This document shows positions 13,701 to 25,700 of a DNA stretch of 64,000 nucleotides, in pieces. Under the pieces are notes generated by a model that was not told the origin of the DNA, ran no database searches, and saw nothing but the letters and a program-made list of their open reading frames with translations. The DNA lies in the NCBI RefSeq assembly GCF_001949145.1, contig NW_019091456.1:261038-325037 (forward strand), written 5' to 3'. Position 1 is the first letter of the stretch, and each line of letters starts with the position of its first letter. The DNA is from Acanthaster planci (Eukaryota; Echinodermata; Asteroidea; Valvatida; Acanthasteridae). Position numbers and translations under genes: made by a program.

Positions 13701-16700
13701 ATTTCCCTCAATGGCCTATGCTTCTATGAATTTTTGAATGAACCAAATTTTGAAACTTTACTCAAAATCGTGCCGAGTTACCTGATAAGAGACCATTAGG
13801 GTCCGGTTGTAACGTCATAAACTGTTTGGTGTAATACACTCGCTGCTCTGGAGTTATCAACCAAACATCCTCAGTCCCATCATGCACTGAGGGGTTACCA
13901 TGGGAACCTGATTCCCCATGGCTATCAGGGAACTTGGCCCAGGATGTGTCTTGGGTGTTGTTCAGGGAATTGTCTAGGGACTGTGTTGGCTGTGTTGCTT
14001 GTATCTCCCCTAAAGATTAAAAAGGTTAATACATTATACAGCAAGTTGGCTATGTACATGTGCTGATGTTTCTGTCAATCCCTTCAAAATCAATGCTGAG
14101 GAAATGGATGTTTTGCACAGTAACTATCTTGGAGTGCTTTCCCGTTGGTAACGCTCCCTGGGTAATGTACACAGTATGTCAGAGCTGTCAAAGTCTTTCA
14201 AGATCCACATGACGAAGTGAGAAACTGGAAGTTATGGGAAGGTAGACACATACAGAATGTTCATGCTCAATAGTGCTGGACGAGTGAGACGAAGAGAACT
14301 TTTCAGGCTCAAAAGTAGGAGGGTATAATTATGGGCCAACAATGAACAAAACATGAACATGTACTTGTGTCTAAACTAGAGGAACCAAGGACTCTCCACT
14401 AGAATGATTGTTGTGCATCAGGGCTACAGTGTACTCCAGATGACACCTAACCATGTTTAAGATTTCCTCCACTGCAAGATGGCCGAGATAAGTTCTTTTC
14501 TAAAGCTGGTTTTACCTTTTTTGATGACCTCCAGTCCAAAATGATTAATGACCCAATTCAAAGATCAGTTTCTCAAAATCAAACAGTTTTAATGAGCGAA
14601 GAGTTTGCTAAATCATGTAACATCTGTGCCAAAATTCCATCAAACACATTCGTTTCAATTTAGTAAAATGCCTATGGTTTCAACTATTAAATCACAACTG
14701 AGGATCTGTTGAAATCATGCATATTCATCGTGTTCATCATGAGAAATTACACTTGAGCATTGTCAACGCAATTCCTGCACAGAGAAACTTTGATGATGTC
14801 CTGAACGCAAACACTTTGAAGGTCTGTGCATGTTTGTAAAACACAAGGAAGTAAGGTGAAACAAATTCTAAATTATGTATTCTAAATGCAGCGGGGAAGT
14901 ACATGTACATGTACACCATATGCAAAAGCACATTTTTTATCAGAAGCAAGATGCATTTAACAGCCTAAGCAAACTTTATCTGCAGGGCTATGCTTATGGG
15001 ATTGAACCGTATACAAAAGGCAAGACAAAATGCCTTTTTAAACATCCACTATATCAGCTTTGATGATGCATTATTTTAGAAACCAGAGGCAGTTATGAAA
15101 ATAGCCATACTAAATTTCAAGTTTCCATAGTTTGTGCACAAACAAACAATTCAACACAAATTTGAAGCATGCATGCATGTACCTTGTCTGTCTTTTTCAA
15201 AGGATGCCCACCCTTCGTCAGTCACAGGACCATACCCAGGAACACTGCCCTGCTTGTCAAACATGGGACGATGTTCCCTGGGACTGATGGGGGATGGTAA
15301 ACTCTGATGACGCTCTAGCCCCACGGGGTGGGGAGGGGAGATGATGGCTGGCGTCTCACTGAAGGGGGAGGAGTCACGAGGTGAGGATGGGGGCGGTGAG
15401 CCAGCAATCTGCACATTGAATATACATGTCCGTGTAAAGTGGGGTGGTAGCAAAGGACCAAGATACTGTTACTTAGTAACCTGGATGAAACACTACTAAA
15501 GTGGCCTAAAATTGGCATTGTAAGTTGACGTGGTCAGATTGCAGGTGCTAACTGGGGAAATGTGACATAAACAATGACAAAGTTTAGCTGCAATTCCTTC
15601 CCCGACCATCATGGCTGAGATAGAAGACCGAAACCCTCCTCAAAAGGCTACCAAACAAAAAACAGGAGATAGGATGTGAGTTGCAGACCAAAGTATACCT
15701 GAGGAGGAACCAGGAATGCCTCAAAACGTCCCAATATGAAATTGGCGATAGTACAGGAACATGACCAGGTGGCGGATTTCTAGTGCCTTTTTAGTGACCT
15801 GGTTGTCACTCCTTACATGTATGTATGGATGTCAAGGGTGATTGAGCCTATGAATGTATATACATGTAATCTGAACTATGACCAGTCTTTCCTTGGATAT
15901 ATGCTACATGTTCATGTACGTAAATGAAACTACTGTACATGTACCTATTCTAGAAGCCACTTGTTTAGTGACAACTTAACTTGCTTGCAAGTACATACAT
16001 AGTCGAGCCTCCCCCCCCCAACAAATAGGTATTTAGTTCATACTCACGTTTGGGGGTACATGTACATTTGAGGGCCGTGTTGGAGACATTGTTGGTACTT
16101 GTTCCACTTGAGGGAATACGACAGGTCCTCTAGGGCTGGCCTGGGGCCCTACCATGCCGATCACCTGACCCACATTCCTGCCAAACAAGACAACACATGC
16201 ATGTTTCTTTTCTTTTTTTTAAATCAACTCATTTGTTGGTGATAGTGGGATCTGCTGTGTGTTTACAACACTACTAGGTTTGAACAAACAATAATCACAT
16301 TTTTTGAGTAGCAGAAAACGTCGTCCGAATGTTACCCGGTAAGAACAAATTCACCTCTCCCAGCCCACTCAAACAGTGTTGTAGTACCAAGTGTTTATGT
16401 CTTGTAGGTAATAATGCAGGTCGGTGCTACCAACATCCACATGTACCGCTGGGGGCGGTATTTTATTCATTGAATCCAAACTGTGTGTGAAAGTCTTACT
16501 GTTTCAACATACATGTACATGTATTTGGGTCATTCCATGAGGTTGGGGCACAATTTGTGACGGTGTCCTTGTTACATGGGTAACATTTACCGTCTGTCAT
16601 GACCAATAGAGTAGGTCATTTACTCTGTAAAAATGACACACACCTCTGTTTTCAGCCATGTAAGATGTATTATTTGGAATCCACATGCAGGGAAATAGCT

Positions 16701-19700
16701 GTTCGTTTTTACGGAACCCACGTAACAATGGACACCGTCACAAATTGTGCCCCAACCTCAAGGAATGACCCACTTCACATCCAAACTCATCTCACTTTCC
16801 AGCATACAGCAACCAGCCAAGAATAATACCTACAATGTACATGTACTGAACAAACTTTCTGAGACTGAAGCTCAAAAATGTGCTACTTTATAAGCTGAAG
16901 ATGTCAAAGGGTTGATTAAATACCGCAGTTCATTCAGAAAGGCTGACATGTCTGAACCCATTATAGAGACCATTGCAGCATGGAAATGGTACTACACCCA
17001 CCACTGCAAATACTGTATGAACCTTGTATTCATTATTAACTGTACATGTACACATGCACGTACATGTGTACATCTTTGTATAATCTGACTGATCTATTGG
17101 ATCCATTGTTGGCAATAATGCACCATAAGAGCATTTCACAAAACAGGGCTCCCCCAATATTTACAATGTATATGTGTGCCCCCAAATATCTATTTCTGGT
17201 CCAAGGGTGGACATCTGTAACTATGCGCCCATTTATCAGCTGCAGCACTTTGAAGATGGCTGACATCTGTAGTAAATAAGACTGGTGCCAGCTGACAAAC
17301 ACAAAGCATTTCTAGATGACTACCACATCTCATAATATGACCGAGGGGAGAGGGGGTTGGGACGGGTTGTCAAGACTTCAAAAGTGAAATATTTTAGAGC
17401 CATGCGTCATCGCTGTGAATAGAATAGCTTGATGTTGGCCTCATTATAGTGTTCTTTGGTATGAAATCTTTTGTTTACCTTTGCTTTTCCAATACTTTTA
17501 TAACATTGACGTGAGTTGACTGGACAGCTGTGCATGGAATAAGGGAGTAGCGTTGGACGTAAGAATTGTGGAAGCAGTTCAGATTACAGTAATGAGCATT
17601 CAGGATGAAATGGTTTGTTAAACACATGTACATGTAGCATCTATTTAGAGCTGTGCACGGAAGCGTGTTATTGCCTGTACAGGCTTGTACATGTGTATTA
17701 CCAGTCTGTGGGTGGATGTTTGCCTGACAGAGCAAAGCCACGATCAGGAACATTATCGATGAATGCTGGATTAACAAACTCCATCTGGCCAGGATCATCT
17801 GAGGCAAAAAGAAACAGGGAAGGTTAAATGTGTACGAAATCAGCCCTTTTTGCAGAGTGAGTCCACGCTGCATGTGCATGTATTTTACTGCAGTCAGGTA
17901 TGAGACATCAAAGTATCAAAATCTTCACATCAGCATACACAGAACCTCTGCTTGTACTGTGACACTGCAATACTCCCTAGGGTCTTGATAAGCTTAGCAT
18001 AAACATCAAGTGAACAATTATCCCTTGTTAATCTACATATGCATGCTTATCAATGCACTAAGTGATGTAAAAACTCAGTAAGCATTCCAAACATGAAATG
18101 CATGTCACAGCAGACCTTCAGTGTACATGTTTTTAGTTAATTGATTTGATATGATGTCCTGTACCATTCCACAAAAATGGTCTGGGCTTGCCCTACAATG
18201 CATGCACATGTTAAACCAAATATTAAAAATTCAAATCTGCGCAAACAACACACAAATACTTAAAGATCAATCACATTGGTAATTCACAATTTCACTTTTT
18301 CTGAAATTAGTTATATATGTACATGTATTTAAAACAATCTATTACATAAAAACTGAATAAAAATTGCTACTGACATCAAAAGCACGAGTTGATGTCCTCC
18401 TTCATATCAAGCAAACTGAAACCAAAAGTTGTTGGGAGCATCCAATAGAAGCCTGTTTTGATGACGTCAGACTATGGCTCTGCAATTATACAACTGCTTC
18501 ATGATTTCAAGGTGAATGCGTCACCCGCATGCATGAGTACTTTGCTTGCTCGTACTTAACTGTGAATTACAAGAGGTCGGACAGTGAGAGTGACTTGGAA
18601 TTGCATTTCCATCAACAGTGTTGATCAACACTGGATCGTATGATAGAGTTGAACCGTCCCAATTTGTACCGGGGTAAGGTCCTGATGAATTTCAGGCACA
18701 TTGCCATAGTCATTTGCCAAGAATGACATCTTACTAAAATGTACTTTATCCATTTTTTTCTCTGTTCTTGTGCTATAAAGCCTCCTATTACTGCCGCAAG
18801 GTCAAGAAACTCTGGGGGCCGAGAGCAGTATTATGACATCATCAAATTGCTAGATTTGTTTGCTGCCCTCATTTCCACATGTTTTACTCTGAGCACTCTC
18901 GTGGTGGAACGGAACTCCCAAAACGATGATTATTTTTTAAAACATTGTAAATGCCAAGAGAAGCTGCCACTTTAGTCATGATGGGTAACAGTGACCAATT
19001 CCCTGTTATGTGACCATTTTACGTGTACATCAAAGCAATGTGATTGATCTTTAAAGAAATGAGAGAATTGTTTTACAAAGGAAAAAGTAAAATAAGTGAA
19101 GCAATGTACAGTACATGTACCTGGGTCTTGTGATGATGGGGCAGAACTGCTTTGTTTCATCCCAAATACAGGTAATGGTACTTCAATGCCTGCAAGAAGT
19201 CAATGTACATTTGTTGTATTACTCTCTTTCAAATACATAGATTGTAAATGTACATGTACATGGGTACATGTATATACAACCTGACATATTCATAGGTCTT
19301 ACTACAGGTACACGGTACATGTAGGCAAACCTATTAAATGTACAACTGCCATCCAGCCAATGGCATTAAATAGAAAAGCATACCTACATGTTCCCATGTT
19401 TTATTCTACATGTACAGTGGGCATGATAATTAGATACGTGTAAATGTACATGTGCATACATGTACAGTACATGTACATGCATGTACAGGTACACTGTACA
19501 AACATCCTGTACATGTATACAATACTTGTGTACATACATTCATACATTGCGCATGTACATTGTACTTGTAGTTTTTGTGGATAATGGATTACACATGTAC
19601 ACATTGTATGTTAATGTGACCTGCTCAAGTGAAATGTGACCACAATACCACTCGCAGACAACAAAATGAGTTGAACACATGTTTGAAAATCCCAAGACAC

Positions 19701-22700
19701 AGGCAATAACTTGGTACTGGTACGCAGTACATGTAAGTATATAGTATGCCCCCAGTGTATCTTCTAAAAATGAATGTAAGGTCCAATCCATGTTTGGAGG
19801 AAATGACCATTCCATGTTAACTGTTGCATGCAAGTACATGTATCAAGGGCAAAATAAGGGTTCTGGCAGGTTCCTCAAAATATGGACCATGAAGTCATGT
19901 TCAACTTTGGGGGTTCACTTTTCCTGAAGTGAAAAGCAGTGAATAAATTCATAATGTTTGATGAAACGAGGGGAGTCGTGGCTGATATCTGGACTTCTGA
20001 TTTAAGTTTGAGTGGGGATATCTCCAAAAAAGCTGCGAAATGAACACTGAGCATGGAATTTTCGGTCACAAAATGTAACAGCATTTTCGGCACTGCATTT
20101 TCCATCAATAGTCTTGAACGTTATCAAAATTCCGTCAAATATGATGTTCGCAATGAACACCATATTATACTTGTTATAAATTTTTGATGCAGCCAAACTT
20201 AAAGATTACTTTCGGTAGTTGAAAGGTATGAGACCTGGCAGGAATGCTGGAAAGTGTAGTGAGAGTGATTATAAACGGCAAGAGAATGAAGACAGCCAAA
20301 CCTTTCTCATTATTTTCCGTCAATTTTGTTCCATTTTTTTCAGGGCTCATGATGGGGGCTTTATAATACGTCAGTTGAAAAATATACTGAATTTTCCTTG
20401 TTGAGAGTTGTTTTGAAATGAAGTCACCTGGTGTAAATACTTTGACGTAAAACTTTAAATGAGTTCAACTCCATTCGATTTACACTGGTAGCCAACCAAA
20501 CGTCGACCAAATGTACACAGTATGCCTAATTATCCCCAAATGATCCTTTTTATAAATCTGAAGGTGCTAATTCGTGTTTCAAATGACCAAAGTCCGTCTT
20601 TCAGAAGTTTCGAAAAATTGTGGTGTTGAGTTTTGGTCCACTTGATGAAGAACATGCCTTCTGCACAATCATTTATCTACAAAACTTTAGAGTTTTTAAT
20701 GGCATACATGGGATTAATTGGGAAAGAAATGAGGAAATCGGTTGATCAAGCTCTTGAGACTCGACATTCTACGTGTACATTATGTACATACATGTACGTA
20801 GACTTCAAACACATACGTGGATTTCCATGAGATTCCTGCTTCCAACACTGTAGCAACATATTCTATAATGACTGCTTGTCCTTTTACTTATGACATGCCT
20901 TGTGATTTGACTCTGATTTTGCTTATGAATCAGTTTATTGTAGGCCTAATTGCTGACCCACCTTGTCCAATCATCTCCTTCGACACAGGCAATGGTATGG
21001 CATTCTGTGCCATTGCTATCAACTTGAGTGCAATGTAGAATTGACTCCGCCCAAAGTGGCCCAGACGATTCGCTCCACAGATTTCAATCACCTGAAATAA
21101 CAAAGCAGATGACGTATGAAAAGTTATTCAATTTATCACTGACAATTAAAGAGCTCTTGAGAACCTGTGTGTCTTGCATCCATGCACACGGTATAATGTG
21201 CGATTTTGTGATGGGAATAATAAAGATTTGTGTATAAAAGTTCAATACTTTTGTGTGAAGTAGTGCCCATACATGCACAAGTACATGTTCATTACATGAC
21301 ATGTACATGTAGTATACTTTATGCATAGCTTTTGTAGACAGTAACCAAGAAAACTGCATTAACTCATGTATGTACATGTACATACATGTATACATGTACA
21401 TGTCCTGATAGAGTAAAATGGACAGGTTCACATACACTATACATACATGTACATGTACATCTTGTGGAGTAAATACACTGCAGAGTATATTGAGTACCCT
21501 GAGCTCTCATGGCAGTGATGAAACACAGGTTCACTCTCCTACTGATCAGAGCACCACAAAGTTTATCTCTGAGTGACTCATGATACGAGCTTGAGGCTAG
21601 TAGTTGTGAACTCACAATACCAGTACCTTGAAACCAAGGATCACACCTTTTTTTACACTGTGGTCTTCATGTAAATGAAGTGAGTGGCAATGCACATGTA
21701 TACAAATTTGTACATGTACATGTATGTACATGTACATGTACGTGTGCAGCACAGATTACGCACAATATACCGTCATTCAATAAGGATACAGCATTGTTCG
21801 TGTATGTACATGTACATGTACAGTACATCAAAGAAACCCCAATAAATCCTCATCATCTCATCAGTTACATGTATCCATCTCACTCTCATGATTCTAGTTG
21901 AAAATTGTGACAAGAAGTTGTGCAGTCTGAGTGGAATGGCTGTTCTTAAACACTCTCTGGGGTCACATGAAATACAGACTCATATGAAGTCTGGCACATT
22001 CCCTTTTGTATTCGTCGGATGTTTGCAATCTTCACACTTACATGTAAATGCAATACAACAGCTTTAATAAAGCATACACTATGAAAATATTTGCCATTTA
22101 AATGTAAATGTACATGTTTGTTATGAGCAATAACTGCAATGCAGTACCCTGTACATTTGTAGTACAGTGCATGTTCCTGTATTGGATTAAATACAAGTAG
22201 ATGTACAGTACATGTACACATGTACATGTACATACATGTACATGTAGCTCCAGCACTTAACAATTGCAAATTTCCAGCTGTTATGAGCATCAGGGCAGGA
22301 GGTGCTCAAGTGACACAGGCATGACTGGTATTAATGAACTAAACAATGGCATTGTTTAGTTTCCATGTGTTTTTGTTTTTTGTGTTTTCAATTTCAATCC
22401 TTGTAATTTTTGACATGTCTGGGTCCAGTAATTATAATGTGTACTAACAAATGTACATGTGTAGTACAAATAGGACTGAAAAAAGTGCAGTCCTCAACAG
22501 AGTACAACAGAGGACCACATACATGTACAGGTGGGGTACATGTACATGTACATGTGATTGTAAATACTGGGACATGCATGTACATTGTACATGTATTTAC
22601 AGTATGTACATGTACAGTTAAGTGCTACATGTACGTGCATGTCCAATTTGAAAACCAGCAATCCTTCGTATGTTTTATACAGACATGCCAGAAGGGACCC

Positions 22701-25700
22701 ACACTTAAAGAGTAGATCCAGGTTCATAATATGGACATGATGGAAGGCCATGGCCCTTCTGCCCGTTAGTATTTCTGAATTATAATGAAACTAAATAGTA
22801 GACACATTTCCCACTGGCTGATACATGTATATGGTGTACATCATCAGGTGTAGGATGTTCACGTGGCCCAGTCACAAGTACACTTTACAAAAGTAGACCT
22901 ACATGTGGCACACGTACATTTACCATGTCTGGGCTCAATTGAAATCAATCCAACAGGCATTGGCTAGCCCCATGCGACGGCCAGTCCACTGGACTACCCC
23001 CGTATTCTTGGCCCTATGCCCTAATTAGGGAAACAAAAACAGGCAACGGGCCTACGCTTTGCAAAAAGTTTCTTATGAGCCCAGTTTTTCTCATACAGCT
23101 TCATCCACAGAAGCAGGTCGTTAATTTGCCCAAATTTCAATTCCCCAAATGTTCCTGTTCACGGAATTCTGGCCTCTACTTTGTCGTCTCAATGCCGTCA
23201 TTCATTTCCTACATGTACGCTGATTCACTTCTACTCACTGAACAGGAAATAAAGTCGGATTCTTTTGGGGCAGGGGGCCAGACAGCGATAGACAACACAC
23301 AGATCCAAAAAGAATGAAGATCATAAAGAACATTAAATGATAGCGAACCCTACATGATGTACATGTACACGTTGGGAGTAAAGTACACATGTACGTGTAC
23401 ATGAATACATGTATTGATAAAACAGCCATTGAGATCTACATGTAAGAGTTATTTCAGTCTGGTTCCCAGATATAACACACCAAAAGATCCTGATGCGTTT
23501 ATGGCCCGTTCAATGATCGGGAGTGAATCAGTGCACATGGTAAACGAATGGGAGTAGTGAGATGACAAATAAAGATCAATATTTCACTGAGCAGCACTTT
23601 GTGATGTACCTGTATTTGTGGTATTTGCGACACGGCAAGTGTTTTGTTCTTAAATACCTAATATTAGGAAATAATAATATTATCTATACTATCTGTACAT
23701 GTAAATGGTGTCACTAAATTCCTCAGAAAGCTTACCACAAATTAAGTTGTCGGTCCCAATCATCTACCAAATAAAGCACTCAAACCTGCTGCCGACACCA
23801 TTGCTCCAATTCTCACAATTACTTTCCAGCAATCGCTTGACACAAGAATTTTGCCTCTAGATTGGAAAAAGGTTAACGTGACTCCACTTTCTGAGAAAGC
23901 TTCTCTATCTGCCCCAGCAAATTATAGACCTGTTTCATTAACATCAGTTACTCTGTAAATTACTGGAACACATCATAGATACATGTAGTCAACTCAGGCC
24001 GCATATTGAGGAGGGCAATATTCTGAATCCTAACCGGCATGTTCTTCGCAAGGGTTTGTCATGCGAATCTCAACTGGTCACAACACTGGAGGACCTCGCA
24101 GTAAACTATGACAACCAGATTAAAACAGATAGTTGTTCTTGATCTTTCAAAAGCATCTGACATAACACCTCATCAGAAATGAATGCGGAAGCTTGATTTC
24201 TACAGAGTAGGTGGTAATATGCAAGGTTGGATCAAGTCATTTTTGTCAGATCTCAAAGGGTTGTTGTCAATGGAAATTCATCTATAGATATGGTGTATGT
24301 TGGAAAATGGTGTGCCATAGGGTACTGTATTAGGACCTCATCTGTTCCTTTTGTTTATAAATGATATAAGTAAAGCAGTGGAAGGAACAACACACCTTTT
24401 TGCTGATGATTGCATGGTTTATTGAAAAATCCAATCACCAGGAGATAAGCAATTATTTCAGAAAAATCTTGACAGTTTGACTGAGTGGGCGAAAACATGA
24501 GGCATGAAATTTAATCTCAACAAGTGTACCTCCATTTCCAAAGAGAGGAATCCTGCCAATACAAAGTACAACATTAAGGTGTCACTCTTGAAGAGAAAAC
24601 AGCAATCACTTACCTTGGCATTATTATTCAAAATAATCTAAGCTGGAAGAGCGAAACTGTGCATGCTGCAACAAAGGCCACTGACATCCTTAACGTTATT
24701 TTATTAACCCTAACTCCCCGAGGGTTGCTGGACCTAACCTTCCCCATTCACACAAAGTTAAACACCCATATGGGACTCTGTGCACAGAGGCTGTTGGACT
24801 TTGTTTTTCTGAGGTATGCCAAACCCAATGCATAAGCCAGCTGTCTGGCCTACCAGACCTATCCCCACAGAATTAAACACCTTACTACTTTTTTAATTCT
24901 GTGTGGTGGGGAAGGTTAGGGTTACAAGGAATTTTTACTCAGCATCCAAATGGAAAAGCTCTATTCAACCTTAGCCCTAACCACCCAAGGGTTGCTGGAC
25001 CTAACTTTCCCCAATCACATTAACTTCAACACCTTGGACATGTTGGAAAACATTCACCTCACAGTACCCAATCCCACAGACTTCAACAGTAACATCTGCT
25101 GCAACAGTACCCAATCACACAAACTCCAACAGGTATTCACCTGTGTGATTTTGTTTGATTGGGTACAGCAGGCCCACTGCACAGTACAAAGAGTATGGAC
25201 AGGCAGTACCTATTCAAACAAATTCACACACCATCATGCTGCATATCTATCCCCAGCTGCTGGGATCATTGTGGTCAGAAACAATTAAGATTGTCTTTCT
25301 TATAATATTACATACTTACCATTTCAATGGGAAGCTTTCTGTCATTCATTTCATTACATAATCTTTAAAAATACAGTACTCATTTGAAATTCTTGATGGT
25401 ATTAAATGCTGGTAAAAAGTGAGAGGGCCACAGTACCCATTCAGACAAAATTCAACAGGGTATGGCAGGCCCACAGTACCCATTCACACAAAATTCAACA
25501 GGGTATGTGAAGGCCCACAGTTCCCATTCACACAAAATTCAATACCAGATAGTAAGCTACCAGTACCCAATGCCACAACTCACACACTTTACTGGTGTTG
25601 AATTCTGTGTGGTTAGGGAAAGTTAGGGTTAGTCAGACCTCATTTGGAATATGGTAGCAGAGCGTGGAGTCCATACACCAAGAAAGACGTCAATTTACTG

